A stretch of 64,000 nucleotides of DNA from Ilyonectria destructans (GCA_020740775.1 JAHEWK010000001.1:1054001-1118000), one strand, 5' to 3'; positions 27,526 to 39,344 are shown, numbered from the stretch's first letter. The notes: a model not told the origin generated them from the sequence alone. Translations and numbers: made by a program.

Positions 27526-29115
27526 ATGTCGGTCTCGCAGATCTCAAAGCTGCTACCATTGCCCGACGACGAACTCAAGCAGGTCCTCGATTACGCCGCC
27601 ACTCTCTCCAAGCCCGAGGCCGCCGAGCATCTCAACAATCTCCTCGGCAACTCGCCCCAGGCTGTCGAGTTCATCTCTTCATTTAATGCTCGCAGACAAA
27701 CTTCCAAGCCTTCCCCAGCAGGCCCCTCCTTCAGTGCTGCGGCGGCGGCGGGGAGCTCATCCGACAATGGAGCAGTAGACGCTGTCCCGAAATCGAAGCG
27801 AGGTCCCAAGAAGAAGAAAGCTGCGATTCACACCCCTCAAGCAAGACAAGTCGGCGATTACGGTGTGCCATCTGGTTCGACATACAGCAAGAAGGACCAG
27901 GACCTAGACTACATTCCCCAACGGCCCAGCGCACCTGGCAGCAACGACGTATCAAGATCCAACACCCCGAAGCCCGCACCGAAGCCTGCCGCGAAGCCGC
28001 CCCCGAAGCAGCATGCGTCGGCCGGTTATCTGATCGCAGATGGACCCTCAAAGGCGAAGCCCAAATCGAACCCAACGTCACGAAGCTCTACACCCAAGCC
28101 GAGCGGCACTACTACCAAGATTTCGATCTCGGGAGGGTTGCCTATGGCTGGTGCTTCAACAGCAATTGCTGATCTGGATGCCGCTATTCGTGCACTCGAG
28201 ATTAGTACGAACCCGAGTTTGGATAATCCCAAGGCGAGAAAATGCAACTGCGTTGCCACTAGGCACCCTCTACAAGGTGCAGCGCCCAACTGCCTCTCAT
28301 GCGGCAAGGTGATTTGCATGAAGGAAGGGTTAGGCCCATGCACATTCTGCGGAAGCCCTTTGTTGAGCCAGGATGATGTCCAAGCCATGGTACGAGAGCT
28401 GAAGGACGAGCGAGGGCGGGAGCGCATGGCTGCAGACCGACAAGCCAATCGCCGGGCAGACGTCGCCAAGACGCCGGCCGCCTTTACCAAGCCCCGCGGC
28501 AACGACGGTCCATCCCTGAGTGACGCTGAGGCCAAAGCCAGAGCACACCGAGACAAGCTCCTAAACTTCCAGGCTGAGAACGCCCAACGAACAACTGTGC
28601 GAGACGAGGCGGCCGACTTTGATGTCAGCGGAGCCTTGCAGGGGACGGGGAGCATGTGGTCAACTCCTGAGGAGCGGGCGCGGGAGCTGAAGCGGCAGCA
28701 GAAGATCCTGCGAGAGATGGAGTGGAATGCCCGGCCAGAATTTGAGAAGCGGACGCAGGTGCTAAGCATCGATCTGGTTGGAGGCAAGGTGGTGCGGAAG
28801 ATGGCGGCTGTAGAACGACCCGCAACTCCAGAAGAGGAAGAAGGGGAAGACTACGGCGTGCTTAGAACAACTTCGGGAAATAAAAACGTGGCCAAGGCTG
28901 GCGGAGCATTCAGCGGAAACCCTTTGCTGGGCTCCCTCATCAGGCCAGTATTTGACGCCAAGGGCAAGGGGGCCGAAACGGAGGGACGGGAGTCGAGGAA
29001 GAAGAACCGGTGGCAGCGCGTTCAGCATGACCTAAAGGACAACGAGGGCGTTATTCTAGATGGAGGAGTGCGTGGGCATACTGGGAAGACGGGCGATGAG
29101 CCAGAGTGTGGATAG
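27526..29115 (+). CDS. ASC-1/TRIP4-type zinc-finger protein (Rqt4-like, ribosome quality trigger complex)
   Basis: A single exon, 529 aa. The start is ACCATCATGTCGG; the frame continues upstream without an ATG. The zf-C2HC5 finger lies at about 237-280: KCNCVATRHPL, then NCLSCGKVIC, then GPCTFCGSPL, i.e. Cys pairs spaced as in TRIP4. N-terminal residues 1-55 form a helical region (LPDDELKQVLDYAATLSKPEAAEHL) typical of the family N-terminus, followed by a basic Pro/Ser/Lys-rich linker. The C-terminal half has long charged helices (MVRELKDERGRERMAADRQ). In yeast and human this protein joins the Slh1/ASCC3 helicase complex that splits collided ribosomes; the human homologue is also a transcription coactivator. 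Function here is by homology to these named families. Confidence 0.85.
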   Translation: MSVSQISKLLPLPDDELKQVLDYAATLSKPEAAEHLNNLLGNSPQAVEFISSFNARRQTSKPSPAGPSFSAAAAAGSSSDNGAVDAVPKSKRGPKKKKAAIHTPQARQVGDYGVPSGSTYSKKDQDLDYIPQRPSAPGSNDVSRSNTPKPAPKPAAKPPPKQHASAGYLIADGPSKAKPKSNPTSRSSTPKPSGTTTKISISGGLPMAGASTAIADLDAAIRALEISTNPSLDNPKARKCNCVATRHPLQGAAPNCLSCGKVICMKEGLGPCTFCGSPLLSQDDVQAMVRELKDERGRERMAADRQANRRADVAKTPAAFTKPRGNDGPSLSDAEAKARAHRDKLLNFQAENAQRTTVRDEAADFDVSGALQGTGSMWSTPEERARELKRQQKILREMEWNARPEFEKRTQVLSIDLVGGKVVRKMAAVERPATPEEEEGEDYGVLRTTSGNKNVAKAGGAFSGNPLLGSLIRPVFDAKGKGAETEGRESRKKNRWQRVQHDLKDNEGVILDGGVRGHTGKTGDEPECG

Positions 29116-30847
29116 GTGTGGACGGGTGTAAGTGGTGTTTCAGTTGAGGCCAAAAGGTCGATCAGTCCATGTAGACTTGGTATTTGGGCAGCGAAAAAGA
29201 TACCCACCTCTTAGAATTGGATCGGGATTCATACGAGACCTGTTGAGCATAAAATATCCGAGAAAGTGCTATCGATAAGATTTAGTTCATTGAAGTTAGC
29301 ATCTGTTGGTGAAGCCGTGATGATTGTTGTTCCTTGTAATTAAATTTGGAAGCCATCGAGTTACATTGGTCAACAGGTATTTGGGCACCTTGGAGAAGCA
29401 GTCATCACATGATGTAATTGAAGAAACTGAATTTAAATGTACTATACAAAGGCAATCAAATACAAAGGAGAGATAAATGCATGAGGGACAGAAATCTATA
29501 CACCAATGCCAAGCAGAGCCCCCAGTCCCGGACCTACCCTACACCCCTGTTCTGAGACAGGGCTTGCATAACAGCACGTGACTTCGTGTCATGGACGAGA
29601 GGATCGAAGCGTGATTTTAGCCGGCGGCGTGCATGAGGCGTGCGTCCTGTGTGGTGGGACGTGCGCAGAACACGAGGAAGAAGTGGCAATAATCCCACGT
29701 TTCCGCTGACGACTGATGTGGGCTGGGACGCTGGGGCAGGCTTGTACATTTGCATCTTTGGTCAATTTGAGCATTTATTCGTCTAAGCCTGGGAGAACAG
29801 GAGGCTTGTTTATCTGGAAACGGTGTCCTATGGATGGATAAAGGATAAAGGATAATGGATAAAGAGGGGAAGATATTGGCCTGGACTTAACTCGTCTGCC
29901 TAATCCAGACTCGTCTCTGGTGCCAGTCGGTCTGGTCTGCGTCTCCATCTGTGTCTCCATCTGTGTCTCCGTCTCCGTCTCGTTGCATCCCCGTCACGCT
30001 TCGCGGTCGCCGCCGCCGAAGGGAAAAGCCTCGCCCAAAACTCTGCAGCGCCACTCGGCCGTTTTTGGGGAAGCGAGGTGCCATAGCTGAGCACCTCCAA
30101 TATTTGTTATGTTTATAGCGTCACAGTTAGTATTAGAGACAGACTCCCGTCTATTCGTGGGAAATGTCCATGCCATCCAGGTTCCATGAGAGGGAATAAA
30201 AAAAAAAGCCCCTCAGAGCACGCGACCACCGTAGCGAGCGCGGGTGGGTTTTCTTCAGGCCCTAGAGCGCTGTAGAGCACGTCAAGGCGGAGAGGCTGGG
30301 GAAGTCAACGCCGCTGCTGGGGGACTACCCGGGTGCCTGGAGCACAGAACAGCCAGCGATCTTCAGCGGGCTGGCTACAGCGGTGCCAGCGCGCCCCGTC
30401 CACTGGAGGCCTGGGCCCGGGATTGGCCTGGGCGGGCGGCAGGGTGCATCCCAGGGCGCTGGGGCCGTCGCGACTAGACCGCGTAAACCACCATCCACAG
30501 CGCTCGTCCTGCTACTACACTGCCTTGCTCGTGCTCGCTCACAACTTGGGTCTTGGCTCGACTTGGACTTGGACTTGGATTTGGACTCCAGGCTTCCTCC
30601 ACACCAAACACCAACCATCGTCACTATCCACACCGGCAGATAGAGACCCAAAGGCGACGCCTGCGGCACCACGACATTGCCACGCACGCTTCTATCGCTC
30701 GGGGCTCGTCGACTACAGACGGTCTGAAACGCGCCCACACCCGCGCTGCTCGCTTGTGTCTACTCGTCTCGTCTAACCTCACCCACTGCTTCTGACCTGT
30801 TGTTCGCCGCTCCGCCTCGCCTCCCAAGAGGCCGCCGCGCCATCGCC
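29116..30847. promoter_or_regulatory. Intergenic with simple repeats, upstream of the Whi5-like gene
   Basis: About 1.7 kb without a supportable gene. It contains GGATAAA repeats (29835-29865), TCTCCATCTGTG repeats (29941-29980) and (GACTTG)n-type repeats (30558-30590). The last 200 bp are C/T-rich and likely the long 5' leader of the next gene. Confidence 0.4.
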
Positions 30848-32635
30848 ATGACTTCCGACCGGCCGCTCGGCGGAGTCGCCCTCAATCACGCCCGTGTCGC
30901 GCTCCCGGCGTCGTTAAAGACGGACGACGCTGGCGGCGATGCCACCGACACCCTCACCACCGCCCGCGCGCCTCTAGGCGGGGATTTCGCGGTGCAGTCC
31001 CCGGTCGACGCGACCACCTCGCGAGCCTCCCACCGCCCGATTGCCTCGCCGCTCTCCGCCACCGACGCTTCTGCCCCGACCTTTGCCCCTCCGTCCTCCG
31101 GTGCTGCCTCTCTCCCGACCGCGTCCGCCGCGGCCCCGTTCCCGCCCGCGCTGCTGCGACAGCACTCGGCCGACGGCGACGACCGCTCCTCCCAGAGCCA
31201 TCCCCGTTCGACCACCGACTCCCAGGATACCACCATGACCGCCTCTACCGACCCGGCTTTTACGCCTCCCGCCAGCGAGTCGGGCACCTGTCCGCCCGGC
31301 CTGTCCAGCCAGGAGAGCCAGCTGCTCCAACTGTCTCAGATCGCCGCCGCCCAGGACAAGATGGCTACCGACGCCTGGGGCTCAAGAAAGCGCATGGCCG
31401 ACGGAGAGGTCAAGACTCGCTCCGAGAGCCAAAGCCCTGTCAAGCGACACTCTCGGAATACTAGCACCGTTAGCAAGGCTTCCACGGCGGGGGGTTACAT
31501 TGGAGAGGTAGGCCGTCCTTGTTCTTGTCGTGGACGCGATAGCAAGACCTGCAATTGCAATAGCAAAGGCGGTAGATGCCGCAGTCGTTCGTCCTTGGCC
31601 GAGCATCCACAGAGGACTAACACGCTCCAGTTGTCGGCCGAGCTGCGGACGCGTCTCTCGTATGCCATGATCAAGGTCAACCACGGCTGGCAGTCCAACT
31701 CCCTGGACGAGGTCGAGTCTCTTGCCTCTCATGCCGCTTCCCCTACCTCGAGCACCTCCACAGTCCATCGCCGCCATGGCTCTTCTGCTAGCCCTCGACT
31801 AGCCATCAGTTCCGCTCCCACAGCTTCAGCACTCTCCCCATATGAACCAGTCAGCCAGCTTCGAAGATCCAACTCACCTCCAAGGACAGCGTCTGGCAAG
31901 CCCGCCCTGGGACCTCCAGCTTCCATCCAGCCCTCGATGAGCATGCCTGCTCCGCGCTCGAACCCGCGTCGCAACTCAAATCCTCACTATACCCCTACTC
32001 TCCTGTCACATTCGCACTCGGCCTCCCCGCACACCCCAGCTCAACTCACAGTGCAGACTGGATCAAGGTCCAGGAATATAGTAGACCCCATCCTATTTTC
32101 ACCACACCAAAACGTGAGGGAACAAGATGCCATTGAGTCGTTATTGTTCATGAGTAGCCCAGGCAACTCGGCCAATCTGAAGCACGCCTTTTCGCCCACA
32201 GGATCGCCGGGACCGCATTCGGGAATTGTGAGGAACCAACCAGGACGACACGCCCTACCATCAGGGCCCAGGAAACCGCTGCCGTCTTCTCAACGGCAGC
32301 AGTATCAAAGCAGGAAGGTCGGGTTTGAGAAGTCACCCGGCATGCCTCCGCCTCCCGGCTCACCAATGGAGCTGGACTCGCCGCAACAGCCCTACCTCAC
32401 ACCGAACCGGGGGACCCCGCGGCGACGCATGAATGGCAGCAGCCACTTGAGGGGTGCCTTGTCGCTGCCCAGTGGGTTGGGCGTTGGAAACGGAACGGCC
32501 AGAAAGATGTTGCGGGATGAAGATATTGAGAGGATGCTTGATCGAGCGGGGGCAGAGGCGGCGGACAGCTCCGATGATGAGGAGATTCAGATTCCGCAAC
32601 CAAGGAGCGGTGTCGCGGGTGTCATGCACGTGTAG
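30848..32635 (+). CDS. Whi5/Nrm1-like G1/S transcriptional repressor
   Basis: Likely CDS join(30848..31507,31631..32635), 554 aa; without splicing the frame stays open (595 aa). A GTB-type motif, LRTRLSYAMIKVNHGW (about residues 225-240 after splicing), marks the Whi5/Nrm1 family, which binds the SBF/MBF G1/S factors and is released by CDK phosphorylation. The rest is disordered and rich in Ser, Pro and Thr, with many SP/TP sites (SPVKR, SPPRT, TPRRR), as expected for a CDK-regulated repressor. The putative intron (31508-31630) has a GTAGGC donor, a CTAAC branch site and a CTCCAG acceptor; it is a multiple of three without stops and, if retained, inserts a Cys-rich segment (PCSCRGRDSKTCNC) just before the motif. 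The family call rests on one short motif plus composition. Confidence 0.7.
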   Translation: MTSDRPLGGVALNHARVALPASLKTDDAGGDATDTLTTARAPLGGDFAVQSPVDATTSRASHRPIASPLSATDASAPTFAPPSSGAASLPTASAAAPFPPALLRQHSADGDDRSSQSHPRSTTDSQDTTMTASTDPAFTPPASESGTCPPGLSSQESQLLQLSQIAAAQDKMATDAWGSRKRMADGEVKTRSESQSPVKRHSRNTSTVSKASTAGGYIGEVGRPCSCRGRDSKTCNCNSKGGRCRSRSSLAEHPQRTNTLQLSAELRTRLSYAMIKVNHGWQSNSLDEVESLASHAASPTSSTSTVHRRHGSSASPRLAISSAPTASALSPYEPVSQLRRSNSPPRTASGKPALGPPASIQPSMSMPAPRSNPRRNSNPHYTPTLLSHSHSASPHTPAQLTVQTGSRSRNIVDPILFSPHQNVREQDAIESLLFMSSPGNSANLKHAFSPTGSPGPHSGIVRNQPGRHALPSGPRKPLPSSQRQQYQSRKVGFEKSPGMPPPPGSPMELDSPQQPYLTPNRGTPRRRMNGSSHLRGALSLPSGLGVGNGTARKMLRDEDIERMLDRAGAEAADSSDDEEIQIPQPRSGVAGVMHV

Positions 32636-33677
32636 GTGCAGGCCCGATTGTGGGCGTTTGCGCAAACCGGCAGCCTCTTTGCTTCTGCTGCACCTACAGT
32701 ATCACATCACATCTTGTACACTGGGGTGGTACAGAGCCGCGCTTATCATGTCTGCTGAGTAGCTTATTGCTCCCTCTTGAAGTTGCTTTTTGCTAAACTC
32801 TTGAGCGATTTGTCACAGTGCTTCGCACCTGGGGCAACTATGTTGGATTGGCTGACGAGATTGGCTGGGGAGACGGGCATTTATCCCTCTGCCCATACTG
32901 AGGGGCAGGGTGCGCCTTGCCCTCTTTTAATGATGATTGACGACTACGGATTTGGGCTCATTTACGCGCCATCGCCTGCTTGTTTCTTGTTGGGCATCTT
33001 GGATACAAGGATTTCTTTTTCCTAGGATGTCGCAATATCCTAATTGTCGAGTGTGGGAGCATTGTCATGGGGGGTTTTTGATCCTGATGCCCTAAGCGGC
33101 AGTTTGTTCACGCATGGAGGAACACGACGGGAGCATGGGCCTCCCATCTATATATGCAGGGCCATTGACGGTGCATGGGAGGGTGTTGGCGTTTTTTGAT
33201 TCTGATTGTATATATGGCAGTGTCGAGACAAAGGAGACGCGGAAATGCCATGCCCAAAGTGCCTACGTTCGACTCGTGGACCATCTTGTGATGAGTGAGG
33301 GGAGACGGCTAGTTGATGACTTGGCGTGCAAGTTTCACGCAAAGTTATTTGAAGAGTTGATTCATGATTCACGGGAGCTTGAATCACCAAAGTTCATGGT
33401 TTACAAGAAATGAATTAATGAGGTAATTAATGAGGGTATCAATGTCGATCAAGTGCTCTCTGTCCATATACAGGCTTAATCGAATTATCATAGGGAACGA
33501 GTCCTGCTTTGACAGCGGACTAATTATATCATGTGTCCGTCGGGGATCTGTTTGTATCCATGTCCATGCGCCTGGTTTCATGCTCATCCTAATGCATATA
33601 TGTTGATGCTCCTACCCATAGCCCTAACGCCAGCAAAACGCTCATTTACCGAAACATAATCATAAAGGAGACGGGGT
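32636..33677. other. Convergent 3' region
   Basis: About 1 kb tail-to-tail between the Whi5-like gene and the minus-strand orphan gene. AT-rich from 33380 on. No gene supported. Confidence 0.45.
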
Positions 33678-35021
33678 TTACAGCTCCATGACGGTGGCGA
33701 CCGTCGGGGTCCTGGCCGTGGCCGGCCTGCGCCTCGGGCTCTTGGTTCGCACATCATCGAGCACGGGCGGGCCGATGTAGACAGAGAGGCTGTGGTTTTT
33801 GAAGCCGGAGGAGCGCTTGGTGCCGACCATGGCCAGCGGCTCGGGGATGGACAGCGTCTTCTCGTCTAGGTAGGTGCTGTTGCGGTGCAGCACCGGGTCC
33901 TCGCCGCAGCCGGCGTCTTGGGTATCCGGAGCTGGGACCGGGGCTGGGCTGGTGGTGTAGAGGCTGTTGCGGTTGGAGTAGGTGCTGCTGCTGCTGTTCG
34001 ACAGCATGCTGTTCCGGTTGGGCTGCAGGTTGTACTGCGCGCTCGTGCGGTTGGAGTAGAAGCTGCTGCGGTTGGTGTTGAGCCCGTCAAACGACGGCGC
34101 TCTGTTCTGGCGCTTCGCGGCGTCGACCTCGACCCACAGCTTGTCGGCCTGGCGGGACCGGCGCCGGCTCTCGCCGTGGTCCAGGTACACGCCGTACTCG
34201 TCGTCGTCGCTGCTGTCGTCCGAGTCGGCCGCGGCGTCGAGCTCCGGCGGCTGGCCTACCATCCACGAGTAAAGGGGCCCGCTCTGTCGGTTGCGCGCGG
34301 ACGGAGGCTTCTCGCCGGGCGTCGTAGTGTTGAGTGCGTGGAGGGCCTGTTCGCGATGAAGCGTCGAGATCAAGTCGTCCAGCTCCCCGGTGTTCTGCGC
34401 GGAAGTCGCCGTAGAAATGGAAGTCATAGCGCCTGTGGTTCTGGGCTCCTCGTTCAGCGAGCACAGAGTGCGCTCGTCGTCCTCGCGGGGCGTGTTGAAG
34501 GTGCTGAAGCGCTTGCTGATGCGGTCATTCGCCTCGTCGGCGGCCAGGCGGGCGGCGCTGGGCTGCTTGCGAGCGGCCTTACTGTTCCCCCGTGCGTTCT
34601 TGGAGAAGTCGGAGGCGGCATGGCGTGGGATGTAGGCGCTGCGTCGGTTGGCGGACGTGACGACAGCAGACCCGGGTTCGCCCTCGTCGTCCTCGTCCTG
34701 GAAGTCGTTGGACGGCGAGGCACTCCAGATGCGCTGGCGGAGAGACAGTCGGTGGGAGAGACGCTTCGCATCCGGGGCGGAGCTGACGCTGACTGGGCGC
34801 TGGCTGGTGACGGTGTAGCTGGAGCTTGAGCGCGGTGATTCATGTTCACGTTCATCTTCATGCGGTCGAGGTTGAGAGGGCTGCGGTTGAGCAGTCTGCG
34901 GCCTCGAGGTGACGGGGGAGTCGTCCGTGTTAGAGTCGCGGCTTCGGAGGAGGGCCCGGGAGAGGCGGCGGCCTAGCACCTTTGCTACGATCTCCTTCTT
35001 GGAGGACGTCTTGGCGGACAT
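33678..35021 (-). CDS. Ser/Arg/Asn-rich disordered protein of unknown function
   Basis: A single-exon frame, 447 aa, starting at CCAACATGTCC. I recognise no domain. The N-terminus is basic (SSKKEIVAKVLGRRLSRALL) and could form an amphipathic helix. The middle is acidic and Ser-rich (DAAADSDDSSDDDEYGVYL). A segment at about 320-370 repeats an NRxSxYSN unit (NRSSFYSN, NRNSMLSN, NRNSLYTT). The C-terminus has RRRPATARTPTV. Composition suggests a phosphorylated, largely disordered protein, possibly cortical or nuclear; that is inference. The long intact frame and high GC at third positions support it as real. It lies downstream of an unusually long gene-free stretch. Confidence 0.65.
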   Translation of the reverse strand: MSAKTSSKKEIVAKVLGRRLSRALLRSRDSNTDDSPVTSRPQTAQPQPSQPRPHEDEREHESPRSSSSYTVTSQRPVSVSSAPDAKRLSHRLSLRQRIWSASPSNDFQDEDDEGEPGSAVVTSANRRSAYIPRHAASDFSKNARGNSKAARKQPSAARLAADEANDRISKRFSTFNTPREDDERTLCSLNEEPRTTGAMTSISTATSAQNTGELDDLISTLHREQALHALNTTTPGEKPPSARNRQSGPLYSWMVGQPPELDAAADSDDSSDDDEYGVYLDHGESRRRSRQADKLWVEVDAAKRQNRAPSFDGLNTNRSSFYSNRTSAQYNLQPNRNSMLSNSSSSTYSNRNSLYTTSPAPVPAPDTQDAGCGEDPVLHRNSTYLDEKTLSIPEPLAMVGTKRSSGFKNHSLSVYIGPPVLDDVRTKSPRRRPATARTPTVATVMEL

Positions 35022-38000
35022 GTTGGAGTTTCCAGTGCGTGTCGGTCCAACGAGAGAGAACGCTGATAAGACGAGAGTCGTGGGGATGAGCTCGAGGTTA
35101 TATCGGGGTTCGTCACGGATGAGACATAAATAAGACAGAACCACGGGCTAACGAATGACTAGCCCGGCCCGGTTCAGGGACGAGACACAGGTGTTCAGTT
35201 CTAGTGTTCTGATGATGGAGGGAACGGTCAGAACAAGGCCGGCACGAGGGACGGAGGGAGGGGCAGGGGTTGATATAAAGACAGGTCCAGACCTTTGTCT
35301 GTTCGATAGTCCCATATCGCCCCAGGCGTGTGGACGGTGGCAGATAGCCTGAGATAGGACGCTCGCTAGCACATGCGCTTAGACTCCGCAACTCCATTCC
35401 ATCGAGGGCGATTGATGCCGGGTACCCGCCTGGGTTTTGACAGGGTGCGTCTTACATCCACTTGGAGGTGTGTGGCCACTGTAAGCCACGAGCCAGTAGC
35501 ACGAGGGATGCCATGCCGGCGGCGAGGAAGAAGAGGGCGATGGATGCACAGGAATGCGGAGGAGGGGTTAGGGCGGTTCAGCTGGGGGGAGTCGTTGGGC
35601 CGCTTTGGGCCAAGAGGGTGAAAGAGAGTACGTGTATGCGGGTCGTGGGGAACAAGGAAACAGGGCAGATCTCCAGAACAGTACAGGGATGGGGTTCTAC
35701 GTATGTAATAGTCTGGAGTTCTTAGGGAGTGAGGAGAGAGAGAGAGACGTGAGAATAGAGGGTGAGAATAAAGGGAAGCATCCCGGGCGGGGGGACTAAT
35801 GCAGCAAGCAAGGCGAGAAAAGGTTGGACCCGGGGATCTGGATGGGCATGGGAGCAGAAGGGATAGATAGACAGGGATTTGATGGGTGCAAGAGTAAAAA
35901 ACAAGTTGGCGCGTTGATTGTCTCAGCCTCCGAGGATCCATCCCTCTCTTGTTCGTCCTCTTGTGTGGCTCTGCCGTAACGTTGTGGCCAGGAATGGAAT
36001 CGACATGGGGGGTTTGTTTGGGGTTAGCCTACACGCCCTCCGTCAGCCCTTGGTGGGCGCTGTAAAAGCTCAGGCGGCCCCTTGCGATGATCTTGAGGAG
36101 ATTGTGAGTGGTGGTGGTGGACTAATATGAGAGGCCGATGGCGAGAGAGGGAAATATTCGATTCATGCTGATGGACTGTGTCCTGGTTGATGTGGATGGA
36201 TGTATATCAACTCAAGCTACGCAATTGATGAAATCATCGACTGCCCTACCTACCTCCTCATGAAGAGCAATAGCAAGAATACATGGTCTATTATGACTCC
36301 GCTCCGTGGCTTGGCTGGGCTGACTGACAGCAAAGAGGCTGGCTGCCGGCGGAGGCTAACGCGGCTGTGATGCCCCGCAAGAGGCCAAGCAAAGCCTGAC
36401 GCCGCCTTCAGTGGACGTCCACTGGAAGATTCCGAGAACAGTGAGTTGCGTCGGTTGGTTTTAGTGGTCATTGTGATTTTTAGTGGCCATTGTGGTTTTT
36501 AGTGGGCTGCTTTGGTGGTGTTTATTAGTGCACTCTGTTCGGCAGTGCTCATGCAGCGGTGAGGTGAGCAGCCACCGCGCGAGGCAGAGTCTGGGCCTCA
36601 AACCCTTGGCGATGGCCTAAGCTTCTGGGGGCTTGTTCGCCAAGCGAGGGCCAAGAGCCGGGGCGTTGTGAGCGCTGTTATGCTCGCAGTGGCTCTTGAC
36701 TGGCTGCTTCATGATGGAGATGGTAATGACGCATCGACTTATGGCTGGCTGGAGAATGGAGCTTCGACATCGGAGAATGCCCAATTCTTGCACACTAAAT
36801 TTATTCAATAGACTCGGCCTGACGTTATGAATCTGGCAAGTCTGCATGGCATCCACGTCAACCTTCAATTCGATAGCCTCATACTAATTTACTACGTAAC
36901 TAATTAGCACACAGCACAGCACAGCACAGCGCACCCGTGTCCAATCTCTCGCCCGCCACACTCATACCAAACTGTCAACAGCTTCCTCCCATCCATCGAA
37001 CCATTCCTGCGTCGAGTCAAGCGCTCCAAGCATCGCGCCGGCACGCTTCAGGCCAATGCCAGCGCTGCAACCAGCCTAGCTCCCTTGTCTCGACGGGAAA
37101 GCCTCCTCCGGTGGCTGAGGGAGCGGCTTTGGGTCTTTACCCTCTGCGGCTCGTAGTAAATATTGAAATGTGTGCGTTTGCGCTCAACCGACGGGCGACC
37201 TGTGCGGCCGGGCGAATTCATGCCAGCGCTAACAGCCCGTCGAGGGAGCTTGGCGGGGACTCTTATCTTGTTGACAGCGAGCTGGACATGATGTCTCGGT
37301 GGTGATGATGCTAATTCCACGACTGATAAAGGTTGGCGTAGTACATATGTACTGTATCAACCGATATCTCGTCCTCCCTTAGTTCCAGCTCGACGACCCT
37401 CGAACATGGCGACCGCGCATAAACATCACCGCCGCTCCCCAAATCCTCCGGCGGGTCCAGACCCCGTGTTGACGGCCGTCCATGGCGCAATTGGAGGCAC
37501 TCGAAGACCCTAAAAGCCAGCTAACCCTCCCTCCGCTAGCCCAAGCTCCAACATGATCCAATGGCCATGTCCATTTCCATGTCCATGTCTCTCTTCCACG
37601 CTGCCCTGCCTGTGATTCAGGTCCCCCTCTTTCCGCCCATGTGCGGCGACGCAGAGTCAGGGCGAGGGACGGGCCAGTCACGGGCAATATGAGACACCGT
37701 CGTGAGCATCGCGGCCCGCTCGAGGGTTGGAGCTTGGCGCCTCGTTCGGGGTGGTATATCCGGGCCATCATATGATGACGATGCAGAACCGTCGTCACCA
37801 TAATGGCCAACTTCAATTGAGATCAGACGGACATCTATTGCCATGATTCTTCTCAATACCCACCTGAAACAAAGCCCATGGAGGTTTGGCAATAAACAAC
37901 CCTAAAACAGGCATCGGGCCCTGTAGATCCCGAAAGTCTGCACGTCTAAGTGAAGGTCGTCTTCTCAAACCAAGGACCAGCCTGCCATCTTTCATACCCC

Positions 38001-38199
38001 CGATGCTTGCCGTCACCACCACCGCCATCCCCGCCATCTACAACCCGTCCCACCCACTCGGGAAACATTCGGGACACACTCGGGACACCCTCAACACGGG
38101 AAACCTTGTTGCCATGGTGAAACGCGGGAACTGTCCCGTGGCAAACGCCTGCCGTGGTTGACATGCCCAGCCCCCCATGGGGTTATGCGCCTGAGTCGG

Positions 38200-38391
38200 G
38201 GTAGCTTTGGACGAGAGGTGTGGTCTGAGCTCTGGACTCTAAGCTCTGAACTCTGCAGAACATGTGCTGCTTTTCTACCCTCTTGCCAGGATTGATCGTG
38301 TGGCTCGAGGTTTCAGCCTTTAGCGGGCCGTATCGGAGAATCGAGTCTTGGACTTGGGTCGCGGTAGCTTTGGACGAGAGGTGTGGTCTGA
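38200..38391. repeat. Perfect 29-bp direct repeat, two copies
   Basis: The segment from GGTAGCTTTGGACGAG to GGTCTGA occurs at 38200-38228 and again at 38363-38391, identical over 29 bp and 163 bp apart. The sequence between shows CTCTGGACTCTAAGCTCTGAACTC-like internal repetition. Origin unknown. Confidence 0.8.
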
Positions 38392-39344
38392 TGCCAAGCA
38401 TCGCGAGCCGAATTCATCCTGCGATAGGTCTTTAAGACCTCTGCCAAGCAATCCCAGGAATGGAAGACCAAATAGCTCGTACTATAAAGACGTATTCTTC
38501 ATCCGAAGATGAACCTACTCAACTAAGCCTGAAAGCATCACATTCCCTCCTCCATGCAACTACGTAAACCACGCCACGAACTACATGACGATTTCTGCTC
38601 CTCTCACTCGATAACCACTCACTTACTACGCATGCCCCTCAAAACAGCACCACCAAGATAATCCGAGGAAAAAAAGACCCCGCGCTCCTGCAACGCGGCT
38701 CCGGTGTCCGGGAACCGGAGGCATCGACTCTGTGACTCGGGCTGGAGTGGGGCCGACGACCGGAAACTTCAGCGCCGTTGCATTCTATTCCCAAGTCGTG
38801 GCAAACTTACGAGACGAGGGGTAGATACTGTGGAGTTGCTGCTTGGTGCCTCCTTGAAGAGATCAGGGTAATGTTGCTTGAAACGGGGTTTGGCCTAGGA
38901 GATTAGTTACGGTTGGAATGAGAGTCCCATGGGGTCGTCTGTCTTGCAATCCTATCCATCTTTTGGTATCCTTTTACACCAAAGGGTAATGCAAGCTCGA
39001 GTCTGTCTTTGTTAATGCCCAGACTAGAAGTCATCGTTGGACCCTCCTAAAAAAGTATCATCACCTGGGAGACCACTGCTTCAATTCCAACTACGCACGC
39101 ATAACGACAATCACACGGTATTCACAAGCATGAAAATTAATGCAGCATCCAAGAAAGTTCTTGTTACTATACTCTCCGATTCGGAGGCCACGAGCTGCTC
39201 CTGTTTCTGGCATGCTCTGCCCTTGTGGGCTTAGTACCGCGTTGGCACTTGGGAGGGATGATACCTCGCGTGTGTTGTGTCATGAAAATTCCCAAACTCC
39301 CGCAATCGTTCCAACTTTTTCGATGGTTGAAATCGCTGCCCCAG

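Noticed and set aside
35366..35941. 191-codon minus-strand frame upstream of the disordered-protein gene
   Set aside because: Composition is driven by a C/T-rich tract (Ser, Pro, Leu, Arg); more likely 5' leader or promoter.
36937..37816. Frames in the gene-poor region near 37 kb
   Set aside because: Short, mutually overlapping on both strands, and without any recognised domain.
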